Shown: positions 17,364 to 27,312, numbered from the stretch's first letter. The stretch is DNA of 64,000 nt from an uncultured Saprospiraceae bacterium (GCA_937997635.1 CALLFA010000057.1:1-64000), one strand, 5' to 3'. Numbers and translations are program-made. Notes: a model not told the origin generated them from the letters alone.

Positions 17364-19751
17364 TCAAATCTCCACCCGTGTTCTTTCAAAACTGCTTTGT
17401 GACGATTCGTCTACATCTGATTCACTAAAATCAAAATTGACGTTTACTCTCAAGCCTTTCAATCCGACTACACCTTGTAAATCTTCTATATCAAATAATT
17501 CTGGTTCTCCTTTCAGGCAACCGCGATACGTTAAATAGGATACATAATTCAAATACTCTTCTAAATCTGATGCCTGGGTGTAAATGATGACTATTTTACC
17601 TGGCTGAGTGATCCGTTCATCTGTACCTTTAATGTGGGCTTTATCGATTCGCTTCTTTATTATTTCGTAACGTGCATTATAGGCGCCATCAATATCAAAT
17701 TGCTTTTCATCCATCCGATAGCGGATTGCTATTGGATTGGAATACACCATGATCAAAGAAGCAATCTTCAATTGCATTGGGTACGCTTTCATGCGCTCAT
17801 TGTGTTCCGTTTCAATTTGACACATTGTTTTTAATTGCCATAGTCGAAGATTATCAAGGTAGAGACTATTAAATGGGATATTGGGTGCTATTTCTTGTCC
17901 CATGTATATGTTATGTTCGACTCCATCCGTTTTATATCGTTCAAAAAAATGAGGATATATGTTTTGTGCTTTCACCTGCTCTTTATCTAATCGACTAGAT
18001 AGGTGGGCATTGATCAGCTTAACGGTATTGTCATAGGCTTTACGTTGCTCATAAACAACTTCCATATTGTCACCAATTCTTTCAAAGTAAGCATCAATTT
18101 CTTTTGCCAAAGCTTCATCTCTACCTCTCATCTCTCCAAACAATGGATTTATCTTCGTCCGCAAAAACTCCAACACTTCCTGTTCCATTCCTGCTGCTAA
18201 ATCACTGGACAGTTTTTCATTGATGATCCCAATCTGATATAAAATATTATCCAGTAAAGGCATCGACATCGACTGGCTCAAATTGATCATAATCTTTTGA
18301 ACTAAAGAAATCTGCGTGCGTAAATCTTCAGCAATAGCCTGATTCCTAGCTAATGAAGATCCCGAAATATCACTTTGACCAAATAAAGCTGTTAATGAAT
18401 TGAATGATATTTTTGCAAAATTATAAATAGCGTCATTTTCTAACTCTGTAAGCAATGCTTTCTCTGCTTCTTCTCTAAATTTCCATTCGACGGATGGGTG
18501 AATAGATGTAAACTCTTTTTGAATGATTGATGCCAACTGATTTTCTCGTTCGTCTTTCATTCGCTTCACAGCATTAATACACAAATCTTTTACCTCACCA
18601 ATAATAACGGACTGTGTAGGCTCCAGTGAATTACGAATCATACTGGCGATCTCAATAACTCCTAACAATTCATCTTCGAAATATAGTGGTGTTAATGTAT
18701 AACTCTTCACTCCTTTTTCTTTTAGACGCTTATACACTGGCACCTTCATCATATCCTCGTCTAGTGAATGTACATCAGTGATGATGTGATCTTCCTTATT
18801 GACAAATATCGATTTTAATCCATTAGGGCAAACAAGATTTTTCTCATCGCATTCCGTCAATAAACCGAGTGCATAACTTTCTTCATCCTCTCTTATTTGA
18901 TGAAATTTTCGATTAATGCTGTCGTACATAATAACACTGACCTGTAAACCTGGCACTTGAAGTAAAGTGCTCATCATCGTATTAATCTCTAGCCGCGCTT
19001 CATCGTTATTGGTATTCTTTTCACTATTTATCAAAATATTCTTGATCCTACCAATGGCTTCTTCTCGACTAACATCAACAAAACTTTTTAATCCTATTCC
19101 AGACACTTCCCAACTGTCAGGTGTAAAATACTTTTTCCATATATTAATATCATTTGCGTATTTTCTTAACTCAAGTATATCCGCGTCTGTGATTACAGGA
19201 GCTTCCTTTATTGGCTTGAGACTTATAAAATCTGCATTGTATGTCGACTTATAAAACTTGGAAATACCCTTGTTATCTTTCACTTCATAAACAGTCTTTA
19301 TACTCGTATGGAATGGCGTATGGTAATGCAATTGCATTATAATTTTGCACATCAAAATGTACATAAAGTCGGGATCTACAGACATAAATTCTTTTACTTC
19401 TACTTCTCCTGTTTCACCAAAAATGGAAATGAAGCGATCAGTGGCATAAAGAATTTCAGAACTGAATGGAGCAAGAGCCACTTTAATTTCATTCTTCATC
19501 AACGGCTGTGGAAAAACGATAGATAACAGCGTCTTCACATCTTCTTCATAGCTCTTCCAGTCTTTAAGCTCAAGAAAACCATCAATCAACATCTCCTTAG
19601 ATTTGAGATTGTCCAGAACAGTATTAACATACGCATGTCTACATACGTCTGTTGTACAGGTATACTCTTCCAGTTCTCTGATTAACTTCTCAAAACCGAG
19701 TTTTATAACAAATGGCTTCTCTACCTTCTTAAAATCAATGTCAGTTTCCAT
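17364..19751 (-). CDS. GAF-domain protein of unknown function
   Basis: This 795-residue protein is predicted to be soluble, with no signal or membrane segments. Residues about 235-410 form a GAF sensor domain (VSVIMYDSINRKFHQI, YTLTPLYFEDELLGVIEIAS). The flanking N-terminal ~230 and C-terminal ~380 residues are mostly helical and unrecognised, with no kinase, cyclase or phosphodiesterase motif. GAF domains bind cyclic nucleotides, haem or other small ligands. It is divergent from the HD-PycTM gene, with about 125 bp between the preferred starts, so the two may share control. Confidence 0.75.
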   Translation of the reverse strand: METDIDFKKVEKPFVIKLGFEKLIRELEEYTCTTDVCRHAYVNTVLDNLKSKEMLIDGFLELKDWKSYEEDVKTLLSIVFPQPLMKNEIKVALAPFSSEILYATDRFISIFGETGEVEVKEFMSVDPDFMYILMCKIIMQLHYHTPFHTSIKTVYEVKDNKGISKFYKSTYNADFISLKPIKEAPVITDADILELRKYANDINIWKKYFTPDSWEVSGIGLKSFVDVSREEAIGRIKNILINSEKNTNNDEARLEINTMMSTLLQVPGLQVSVIMYDSINRKFHQIREDEESYALGLLTECDEKNLVCPNGLKSIFVNKEDHIITDVHSLDEDMMKVPVYKRLKEKGVKSYTLTPLYFEDELLGVIEIASMIRNSLEPTQSVIIGEVKDLCINAVKRMKDERENQLASIIQKEFTSIHPSVEWKFREEAEKALLTELENDAIYNFAKISFNSLTALFGQSDISGSSLARNQAIAEDLRTQISLVQKIMINLSQSMSMPLLDNILYQIGIINEKLSSDLAAGMEQEVLEFLRTKINPLFGEMRGRDEALAKEIDAYFERIGDNMEVVYEQRKAYDNTVKLINAHLSSRLDKEQVKAQNIYPHFFERYKTDGVEHNIYMGQEIAPNIPFNSLYLDNLRLWQLKTMCQIETEHNERMKAYPMQLKIASLIMVYSNPIAIRYRMDEKQFDIDGAYNARYEIIKKRIDKAHIKGTDERITQPGKIVIIYTQASDLEEYLNYVSYLTYRGCLKGEPELFDIEDLQGVVGLKGLRVNVNFDFSESDVDESSQSSFERTRVEI

Positions 19752-19875
19752 ACGCTGATATTCTTAATAATCTTGAACAGAATAACATTTAAAGAGTCTA
19801 ATTGTTATTTTGTCATAAATTTTGGTCATACTTTATGGGCAATTTAATACAAATAGCACTCCAGATGCAAGGAAT

Positions 19876-20988
19876 ATGGTTGAATTAGCTAAACAGGATA
19901 TCAAACAGTATTTCAATGATGATCGGTACGTCTATCATTCACTTGAGCATAGTATGTCGGTCTATGAGGAGGTTTCTAAAATTGCAAAAGCAGAAGACAT
20001 CAATGGAAAAAAATTAGAATTACTACAAATCGCTGCTTTATATCACGATACGGGGTATGCACAAAACCCCTCATTGCACGAGGATGTTAGCGCCCAACTT
20101 GCTTCAGCATTCCTTAGAAATCAGGGATCAGAAGAAACAGACATTCAAGTAGTCCAAAATCTGATTCTAGCAACCAAATTGAATACCAAACCAGCTGACC
20201 ATTTACAAGAAATTCTAAAAGACGCTGATCTGGCTCATCTAGGTAAACCAAACTTTTTAGAATGCTCATTAAAGCTAAAGCATGAAAAAGAGAGTCTTAT
20301 CAGCCAATCTCTGGATGAGAAAACTTGGACAAAAAACAATGTCGCATTTTTAGAAGATCACAAATGGCACACAAAGACTGCTAAGAAGATGTACAACAAA
20401 CAAAAAAAAGAAAATCTGGCCATAGAGAAAAAAACACTTAAGGCAATTAAGAAACAAAAGGAAAACAGCAAACCCGAAAAAGGTGTAGAAACGATGTATC
20501 GCGTCGCCTTAAGAAATCACAATCAGCTGAGCAAAATAGCTGATAACAAAGCCAACATTTTGCTTTCGATAACTGCAATCATGTTATCCCTGATTCTTTC
20601 TAATCTAGCTACGAAGATTGATTCCAATCCACGTTTCCTAATACCTACAATCTTAATTATTGCTGTAAATATTGTGACGATGATTTTTGCAATAATGGCA
20701 ACAAGACCCAAAGTGAGTTCTGCACCTTACTCTAGAGAGAAGTTTTTAAATAATAAAGTCAACATTCTCTTCTTCGGTAATTTCTATAAAATGCCATTAG
20801 ACGAATTTGAATGGGCCATGAATCAACTCCAGGAAAATAAAGCATTGCTCTACAACTCGATGTCGAAGGATTTGTATTTTCTGGGGATAGTATTGGCGAA
20901 AAAATATAAGTACTTGTCAATTGCTTACTACATATTTATGATTGGGTTGATTATTTCTACAATTGCGTTTGTGTGGTCGATTATTTAA
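19876..20988 (+). CDS. HD-domain phosphohydrolase fused to Pycsar-effector-type (PycTM) membrane domain
   Basis: From ATG 19876 (an upstream TTG at 19822 is possible) the protein has 370 residues. Residues ~1-150 form an HD metal-hydrolase domain with YHSLEHS, LYHDTGY and a later DADLAHLG ligand. A Lys-rich linker follows. The C-terminal ~170 residues match the Pycsar effector domain (formerly DUF5706): RNHNQLSKIADNKANILLS, two membrane helices, AIMATRP, a LFFGNFYKM segment and a final membrane helix. PycTM proteins damage the membrane on sensing cUMP/cCMP. The HD part could hydrolyse a nucleotide signal. No cyclase is adjacent. Confidence 0.85.
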   Translation: MVELAKQDIKQYFNDDRYVYHSLEHSMSVYEEVSKIAKAEDINGKKLELLQIAALYHDTGYAQNPSLHEDVSAQLASAFLRNQGSEETDIQVVQNLILATKLNTKPADHLQEILKDADLAHLGKPNFLECSLKLKHEKESLISQSLDEKTWTKNNVAFLEDHKWHTKTAKKMYNKQKKENLAIEKKTLKAIKKQKENSKPEKGVETMYRVALRNHNQLSKIADNKANILLSITAIMLSLILSNLATKIDSNPRFLIPTILIIAVNIVTMIFAIMATRPKVSSAPYSREKFLNNKVNILFFGNFYKMPLDEFEWAMNQLQENKALLYNSMSKDLYFLGIVLAKKYKYLSIAYYIFMIGLIISTIAFVWSII

Positions 20989-20994
20989 CATAGT

Positions 20995-21045
20995 GAGGCT
21001 GGAAGCCTTCACGACACAGGCTGAGGCTAGAAGCCTACAGCGATG
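20995..21045. repeat. Two copies of a dispersed triloop hairpin repeat
   Basis: AGGCT-GGA-AGCCT at 20996-21008 and AGGCT-AGA-AGCCT at 21024-21036 are 5-bp stems with 3-nt loops. The second is followed by ACAGCGATG. They sit in the convergent gap between the HD-PycTM gene and priA. Related copies occur at 41243, 41273 and 46332. They could act as a bidirectional 3'-end structure. Confidence 0.7.
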
Positions 21046-21052
21046 CAATCAA

Positions 21053-23509
21053 CTACAGCGGATCCACATTCACGTTCACCCTTATTCCCGAAAAGCCTTG
21101 CTTTGACTTCACCTCTTTAATTGCATCAAGAATAAACTGTTTAATCACTTGAATTTGCCTTGGATTCTTTTCCATCTTGATCATGATGTTCATGTTATAG
21201 ACATTGTTGATGCGAGCGACTTGAGGTTCAGCCGGTCCCAGAATGCGTTTACCCAATTCCTTGCGAAGAATGTGTGCTAAAAGTTGAGATGACTGCCCTG
21301 TGATTGATCGACTTTTATGCTTGATCGTCAATTGTATCAAGCGATAGAAAGGCGGATACTTAAATAACTTTCGTTCGCTTAACTCTGATGAAGCAAATGA
21401 AGAGAAGTCGTAATTGATTACCTTTTCTATTACCCAATTTTCTGGATCATACGTTTGGATGATCACTTCGCTGTGTTCAACTTTACGACCTGCACGACCA
21501 CTCACTTGTGTCAACAACTGAAAGGCCTTCTCCCCTGCTCTAAAATCTGGAAAACTAAATAATGCATCAGCATGAAGAATGCCTACTAATGTTATTTTAT
21601 CAAAATCTAAGCCTTTGGTCACCATCTGCGTACCGACTAACACATCGATATTGCCCATTTGCATATCTGCAATCACTTTGGAGAAACTATCTTTGCGACG
21701 CATGGTGTCGTGATCCATCCGCTTGATTGACATTTCTGGAAAGTGAACTTGTAATTCATTCTCTACTTTCTCTGTACCGAATCCAATCAATTTTATGTCT
21801 CGATTGTGACAGGACGGACAGACCTTTACTTCGCCACTTCTATAGCCACAATAATGACAGCGCATCTCTTTGGAATATTTGTGTGTCGTCAAACTCACAT
21901 CGCAATTGGGACATTCCATATGCCAACCACATTTGAAGCAGCGCAACATTGGCGCAAAGCCCCTCCTATTCTGAAACAACAGTACTTGTTCGTTAGCTGT
22001 CACCCGTTTTGAAATGGCATGTATCAGTTCTTCAGAAAAAATGACTTCCTTGGGTTTCTTTTTGTCTGTCGGAGAAATGTCAACAATGCGAATGGCAGGT
22101 AATTTAGCATCTCCGAATCGTTCTTTAAGAGACACATAACCATATTTTTTATCCAACTTATTTTGCAAACTTTCTAGCGAAGGTGTGGCTGTCCCAAGTA
22201 TTACTTTGGCACCAAAGGCATTAGCGACATAAACTGCAAGATCACGTGCATTGTAGCGAGGTGAAGGATCTTGCTGCTTGTAAGATGTATCGTGTTCCTC
22301 ATCGACAATAATCAAACTCAAGCGAGTGAACGGCAAAAATATAGCCGATCTTGCACCCAAGACAATCGAATGTCCTTCCATGACTCTCTGCCAAACTTCT
22401 ACTTGCTCTGCCGAATTCATTCTACTGTGGTAAAAAAGGACTGCCTTACCAAACACCTTCTCCATGCGAGACAGCATCTGAGAAGTCAAAGCGATTTCTG
22501 GAAGCAAATACAAGACTTGTCCTCCAGCATCAATGACCTTTTGAATTTTATCTATAAAAATTTGAGTTTTACCACTGCCAGTGACACCATGCAGTAAAAC
22601 AACAGAAGTATGTTGAAATGAGACATCAATATGATCAGCAGCCACTTGTTGTGCATGACTCAATTTTTGGTTCACTGTATCTGGTTCTTCCTTTACGCTG
22701 ATCCGATCTATCTGGTGTCTCTCGATAACGATTAAGTCCTTCTTTTGCATTGCCTTAATCACTCCCGTATCGGCAGGCGAAGATTTATAGAGTATTGATT
22801 TTGGAATCCAACTATATTCTTCATGCAGTTCGACAATTCGAGTAAGTGTATCTGATTGTTTTTCTGATCGGTTGACCAGTGCAAAAGCTTCATCGCTCTT
22901 CTCAAACCACTCCTCTTTCAGCTTTATAAAATCTTCAAATTTTGGTTTGTATTTACCGACCAATTCTTCTTTGACAAACACATGTTGTTTATTAATCTGA
23001 TCTCTCAGAAAACCATATACATTCTTCTTTTGGAGTAGTTTGCGCAAAGCCGCAATGGTCATCTCTTCTTGATGCGATAATGATTCCACCATCAAGAACT
23101 CACGTTGCTTTGAAGGATTTGCCAAGACCTGCTTATAGGGATTAAGCATGATCTTAGTTTCACTTGTCAATTTAAGTGCGGAAGGTAATGCGACAATCAT
23201 GACCTCGCCAATGGTACAGCAATAATACTTGGCCATCCAATGCCATAATTTACGTTGTTCTGGAGTGACGATTGGCTCCTCATCTATTTGACTGATGATT
23301 GGCTTGACAGGTACTTGTGGATCGACATCGAGTATGTTATCCACAATAGCTGCATAGTGTTTGTTTCTCAATGGTACTTCGACTCGAACACCTTCTTTGA
23401 TAATGTCTAAATATTCGATAGGCACCGAATACGTATATGTCCCTCCTATTGCCAGTGGCAGGATGACTTCTATCCATTTGGATGACCGTAATTCGTTTTT
23501 AAATTCCAA
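21053..23509 (-). CDS. priA: Primosomal protein N' (replication restart helicase PriA)
   Basis: This 818-residue 3'-5' superfamily 2 helicase reloads the replisome at stalled forks. It has an N-terminal DNA-binding domain, Walker A GVTGSGKTQIF, DEEH box IIVDEEHDTSYKQQ, and TATPSLES. The zinc-binding region comprises CFKCGWHMECPNC and CHYCG...CPSC. Motifs V-VI include VGTQMVTKGLDFD and QVSGRAGR. Length is normal for the family. It ends just beyond the hairpin pair and lies 20 bp downstream of the deacetylase gene, probably in the same transcript. Confidence 0.97.
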   Translation of the reverse strand: MEFKNELRSSKWIEVILPLAIGGTYTYSVPIEYLDIIKEGVRVEVPLRNKHYAAIVDNILDVDPQVPVKPIISQIDEEPIVTPEQRKLWHWMAKYYCCTIGEVMIVALPSALKLTSETKIMLNPYKQVLANPSKQREFLMVESLSHQEEMTIAALRKLLQKKNVYGFLRDQINKQHVFVKEELVGKYKPKFEDFIKLKEEWFEKSDEAFALVNRSEKQSDTLTRIVELHEEYSWIPKSILYKSSPADTGVIKAMQKKDLIVIERHQIDRISVKEEPDTVNQKLSHAQQVAADHIDVSFQHTSVVLLHGVTGSGKTQIFIDKIQKVIDAGGQVLYLLPEIALTSQMLSRMEKVFGKAVLFYHSRMNSAEQVEVWQRVMEGHSIVLGARSAIFLPFTRLSLIIVDEEHDTSYKQQDPSPRYNARDLAVYVANAFGAKVILGTATPSLESLQNKLDKKYGYVSLKERFGDAKLPAIRIVDISPTDKKKPKEVIFSEELIHAISKRVTANEQVLLFQNRRGFAPMLRCFKCGWHMECPNCDVSLTTHKYSKEMRCHYCGYRSGEVKVCPSCHNRDIKLIGFGTEKVENELQVHFPEMSIKRMDHDTMRRKDSFSKVIADMQMGNIDVLVGTQMVTKGLDFDKITLVGILHADALFSFPDFRAGEKAFQLLTQVSGRAGRKVEHSEVIIQTYDPENWVIEKVINYDFSSFASSELSERKLFKYPPFYRLIQLTIKHKSRSITGQSSQLLAHILRKELGKRILGPAEPQVARINNVYNMNIMIKMEKNPRQIQVIKQFILDAIKEVKSKQGFSGIRVNVNVDPL

Positions 23510-23529
23510 ATACTATTACAACAGTTGAT

Positions 23530-24432
23530 TCAAAAATAAATGTCCATTGCTGCTCTGTATGTATTTGCATGAGCATCAATGATGTCAGACAGTTTTGGCG
23601 AATAACCACCGCCCATACTGACTGCAACAGGGATTTCATATTGCTTACAAAGTGAGAACACATATTCGTCTCTTTGCTTACAGCCCTGTTTACTGACAGA
23701 CAGACGACCTAGTTTATCTGTTTCCAGAACATCTACGCCTGCAAGATAAAAAATGAATTCGGGCTTAAAGCGTTCTATTGTTTTGGGCAGATGTTCTGTT
23801 AGTGCTTTTAAATACACATCATCGCCCGCTTTATCAGGTAGACCAATGTCTAAATCACTTTTTTCTTTACGCAACGGATAATTTCGTTCGCCATGCACAC
23901 TGAGTGTAAACACTGCTTCATTATCCTGAAAGATAGCAGCTGTACCATTCCCTTGATGTACATCTAGATCAATAATCAAAATTCGTTTGTAAACACCTCT
24001 ACTCAGCAACAAGTTAGACGCAATGGCAAAATCATTAAACACACAGAAGCCTTCTCCGCGATCGCTGTATGCATGATGCGTACCTCCAGCTACATTCAAG
24101 GCAACACCATCTTGTGCCGCAAACTTGGCACACATAAAGGTGCCTTTGGAGATCTTCTTTCCTCGACCAATTAGTTCTTTGCGTACAGGAAAGCCAATAT
24201 CACGCTGCTCCCGTCTTGTCAAATCGACTGCATCTAATTTATCCAAATACGTAGCGGTATGCGTCAGTAATAGCTCTTCTCTGGTTAACGCATCTGGATG
24301 AAAAAATTGTTCTTTAGTGATCGTGCCTTCATAAAGCAGTTGCTCGGGTATCAGCTCATATTTCTCCATTGGGAAACGGTGTCCTTCTGGTAGTTTATAT
24401 TTATATACAGGGGAATAGGCGATTTTGAACAT
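23530..24432 (-). CDS. Histone deacetylase-family (class IV/AcuC-like) zinc hydrolase
   Basis: This 300-residue arginase/deacetylase-fold enzyme shows the HDAC signatures GGTHHAYSDRGEGFCVFND (tandem His), LIIDLDVHQGNGTA (zinc ligands Asp and His), and a late AGVDVLETDKLGRL with the third ligand. Bacterial members deacetylate acetyl-lysine or small amides. The substrate cannot be assigned. It lies between the sulfatase fusion and priA on the same strand with short gaps. Confidence 0.92.
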   Translation of the reverse strand: MFKIAYSPVYKYKLPEGHRFPMEKYELIPEQLLYEGTITKEQFFHPDALTREELLLTHTATYLDKLDAVDLTRREQRDIGFPVRKELIGRGKKISKGTFMCAKFAAQDGVALNVAGGTHHAYSDRGEGFCVFNDFAIASNLLLSRGVYKRILIIDLDVHQGNGTAAIFQDNEAVFTLSVHGERNYPLRKEKSDLDIGLPDKAGDDVYLKALTEHLPKTIERFKPEFIFYLAGVDVLETDKLGRLSVSKQGCKQRDEYVFSLCKQYEIPVAVSMGGGYSPKLSDIIDAHANTYRAAMDIYF

Positions 24433-24456
24433 TGATAAACAATATAATGAAGGTAC

Positions 24457-27312
24457 TTATTTAGTGCTTCTCAAACGACCAAGCTCAGGCAATAGTATCG
24501 TCCCCCTATCCATGATGTATCTTTTCATCGCGCCTTTAACTTCAATCTCTTTTACTCTTAGTCGTCTGCCTCGGGTCAACACTTCAAAGCCATCTCCGCC
24601 TCTTGCGACAAAAGAAGTGGTGGCAAACGTGTATGACTTCTTGTCTTCAATGGCTTCCCCGTCAACAGAAGCTTTAATCATCCGATTTCCTACGGACCTG
24701 GTCAGATCGTATTCAACAGTCAACCCAGAAAATTGCATCATACCGTAATTGAGGCTTAAACTATATTCAATCGCTTCTTTCAATTGTAATCCTGTCAATT
24801 CGATCATCTCAATATTGTCTAGGAATGGATAGATGTTTACAATCTCTTCTACCGTAATCGGCCCGACATCTAGATCGGCTCTTATGGCTCCTGGATTTAT
24901 CATTGCTATTTTTGCGCCAGAAGCTGATCTTAAAATATCAGCAATAAAATTTCCTAAATTAGATTCCTTGTAATACTTGCGAAAGCCTGTACTTGTATTT
25001 TGTCCAATAACTTTGGTCAATTCAGGATTGTCATGTCTGACTTGTTCAATTCTCTTACTGATTTCTTTATCTGGGCTTAGCTGCTCTGTCTTCACTGGCA
25101 CCAATCTTCCAGACATCAGCTCTACGCCACCTTCTGCTTTTAAGCGTAAAACCATCTCTCCAATTTGTTTGCCTTGGCCAAAAGTGATGCCGATGATTGT
25201 TCCTGTTTGTGGATGAACGACTGGCGACCAGAGCCCATTGTCGGAATGCCCGCCCAATATCACATCAAGTCCGTTTACAGCTCCAGCCATAGCATAATCT
25301 TCATCAAAGCCCCTCTGTACATCTGGGTCAACTTCTTTATCGGATTGCATTGGTGCACTTTTATTTTGATGCGTGAGTGCTACAATCATATCCACATGCG
25401 GACGGAGATCATCTACCAGTTGTTGAACAATTGGAATGGGATCTCTGACTTCCAAACCTTTGCGTGCTCCTTTATAAATCGTATTGTAAAAGGCTTCCTC
25501 TCCCATGGAGCCGATGACACCGATTCTTATGCCATTTTTCTCCACGATAGTGTATGGCTTTGCAAATCTGATGTCCGTGCCTTCATAATATATATTGGCA
25601 TTGAGGACTGGAAATCTAGCATGATCAATCCCTTTAAGTAGTTGCTGACAACCATATTCAAATTCGTGATTGCCGATAGCAATGGCATCATAACCGATAT
25701 CGCTGTACACCTCAAAAGGGAGCAGTCCTAGTGTCGCTTTGGATAGCGCACCTGTGAAAATATCACCTGCATCAAATTTGAACGGATTGACAGCTTTATG
25801 TTCTAGCTCTTTCATTAATGTGGCTAAATATGGTATGCCTCCTATATGCGTCAGACTGTCTATCCAATAAGCATCAATTGGGTCGTAGACGCTTTCTATG
25901 TCATTCGTATAGAGGAGAGTCACAATCCGTTCTTCATCACTTTGAGGATTTATGGGATCGTTTGCTATTTCTGTAATTTTTTTCTTGATAAAAGAGCTTA
26001 ATTCTTTCATGATTTCAGGTTGGTTTTTGGATAAGTCTCTAACTTCACTGGGATCAGCCGAAAGGTTATAGAGTAAAAATGTCTCCGTATCGGGGTTGGC
26101 GATGAGTTTCCAATCTCCTTGACGAGCTGCATAATTGTATCCATTGGGGTCATCGTATTCTCGCGTATGAAACGCCCAAAACAAAGGTTCTTCTCTTGAG
26201 AGAGGTTCTTCTTTCCAAGTTGGACTAATGTCTATACCATCAATTTCATTTTCAACAAAATCGTCCAATTGAATCTGCTTGCTAATGGTAGGCAAGATAT
26301 CGTAAGCAATCACAGGTTCATGACTAACAGTCTGAGGGTTTATGTTCCCAGGATATTTGATGATGAATGGCACTCGTATTCCTCCGTCAAACAAATCAGC
26401 TTTCCGACCGCGTAAACCACCTGTATCTCCATACAAATTGACTTCATACCAATACCGCCACTGGTCAGTCACTGGTCCATTATCACTCATGAATATAACT
26501 ATGGTATTTTCTTCTAGATGTTGCTCTTTGAGATAATTCAATACTTTGCCAATTTGATCGTCCATGTATTCCACATTAGCATAATATTCTCCAGGCCCTC
26601 GATCGTATAAACTATCCAGATCTATTTGTCCCGCCGTGTATTCAGCGTATCGATCCGTAAACGATTCGGGACTTGCGATTTCAGAATGCGGTTCTGCCAT
26701 TGACAGATAGAGAAAAAATGGTTTCTCCTTATCCCTTTCATCAAGATAAGCTATAGCTTGATCTGCAAATATATCTGCCGTGTATCCCTTCAAGTTTGTT
26801 AAATGCTTACCATCTTGAAAGACATTATTTGGATCCTTATGATTAGGAAGTGCATAAGCATGTAGTGATGTCCAGCGATCAAATCCATGGTCAGATGGCT
26901 GTGGATGATCGGTATCGTCCAATGCGCCATTCAAATGCCACTTCCCACTGAGAAATGTTTGATATCCGTTATCTTTTAAAAGAGAGGCAATTGTTTGTTC
27001 TTCTTTATGGAGATATATTTCCTTGCCTATAGGAATCCAACTTTTGATGCCAGTGCGATATGGCGTACGACCAGTCAATAAAGCAGCTCTTGACGGAGAG
27101 CATAAAGGAGAGGCACTATACGCTTGGGTATAAGAAATTCCATCTTTGGCCAATTGATCTAAGTATGGCGTCGATATAATCTCATGACCGTAACATCCTA
27201 AATCACCATAGCCTAGGTCATCGGCTAAGATCAAGACGACATTGGGTTGGGCTTGACTATTGCAACTTAATAAAGAAAGGCTTGTGAGAATGGCTATCCA
27301 AATGTACTTCAT
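24457..27312 (-). CDS. Sulfatase :: 5'-nucleotidase (UshA-like) fusion lipoprotein
   Basis: This single 951-residue ORF has a lipoprotein-type signal (LSLLSC, Cys17). Residues ~22-460 are an arylsulfatase A-like domain: VVLILADDLGYGDLGCYG, the formylglycine motif LCSPSRAALLTG, SGKWHL and MSDNGP. Residues ~470-945 are a 5'-nucleotidase-type metallophosphatase plus its C-terminal domain: LYTNDIESVYDP, FDAGDIFTG, AIGNHEFEYG, ALTHQNKS, ILGGHSDNG and FVARGGDGF. Metal-site variants are NDIE for NDxH and GGHSD for GGHSH. It may release both sulfate and phosphate from periplasmic substrates. The fusion is unusual; a cysteine-type sulfatase needs FGE or anSME from elsewhere. Confidence 0.88.
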   Translation of the reverse strand: MKYIWIAILTSLSLLSCNSQAQPNVVLILADDLGYGDLGCYGHEIISTPYLDQLAKDGISYTQAYSASPLCSPSRAALLTGRTPYRTGIKSWIPIGKEIYLHKEEQTIASLLKDNGYQTFLSGKWHLNGALDDTDHPQPSDHGFDRWTSLHAYALPNHKDPNNVFQDGKHLTNLKGYTADIFADQAIAYLDERDKEKPFFLYLSMAEPHSEIASPESFTDRYAEYTAGQIDLDSLYDRGPGEYYANVEYMDDQIGKVLNYLKEQHLEENTIVIFMSDNGPVTDQWRYWYEVNLYGDTGGLRGRKADLFDGGIRVPFIIKYPGNINPQTVSHEPVIAYDILPTISKQIQLDDFVENEIDGIDISPTWKEEPLSREEPLFWAFHTREYDDPNGYNYAARQGDWKLIANPDTETFLLYNLSADPSEVRDLSKNQPEIMKELSSFIKKKITEIANDPINPQSDEERIVTLLYTNDIESVYDPIDAYWIDSLTHIGGIPYLATLMKELEHKAVNPFKFDAGDIFTGALSKATLGLLPFEVYSDIGYDAIAIGNHEFEYGCQQLLKGIDHARFPVLNANIYYEGTDIRFAKPYTIVEKNGIRIGVIGSMGEEAFYNTIYKGARKGLEVRDPIPIVQQLVDDLRPHVDMIVALTHQNKSAPMQSDKEVDPDVQRGFDEDYAMAGAVNGLDVILGGHSDNGLWSPVVHPQTGTIIGITFGQGKQIGEMVLRLKAEGGVELMSGRLVPVKTEQLSPDKEISKRIEQVRHDNPELTKVIGQNTSTGFRKYYKESNLGNFIADILRSASGAKIAMINPGAIRADLDVGPITVEEIVNIYPFLDNIEMIELTGLQLKEAIEYSLSLNYGMMQFSGLTVEYDLTRSVGNRMIKASVDGEAIEDKKSYTFATTSFVARGGDGFEVLTRGRRLRVKEIEVKGAMKRYIMDRGTILLPELGRLRSTK

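Noticed and set aside
17364-19751. GAF protein as a Pycsar cyclase partner
   Set aside because: I see no nucleotidyl-cyclase metal-binding or base-recognition motifs in the protein. Only the GAF region is recognisable.
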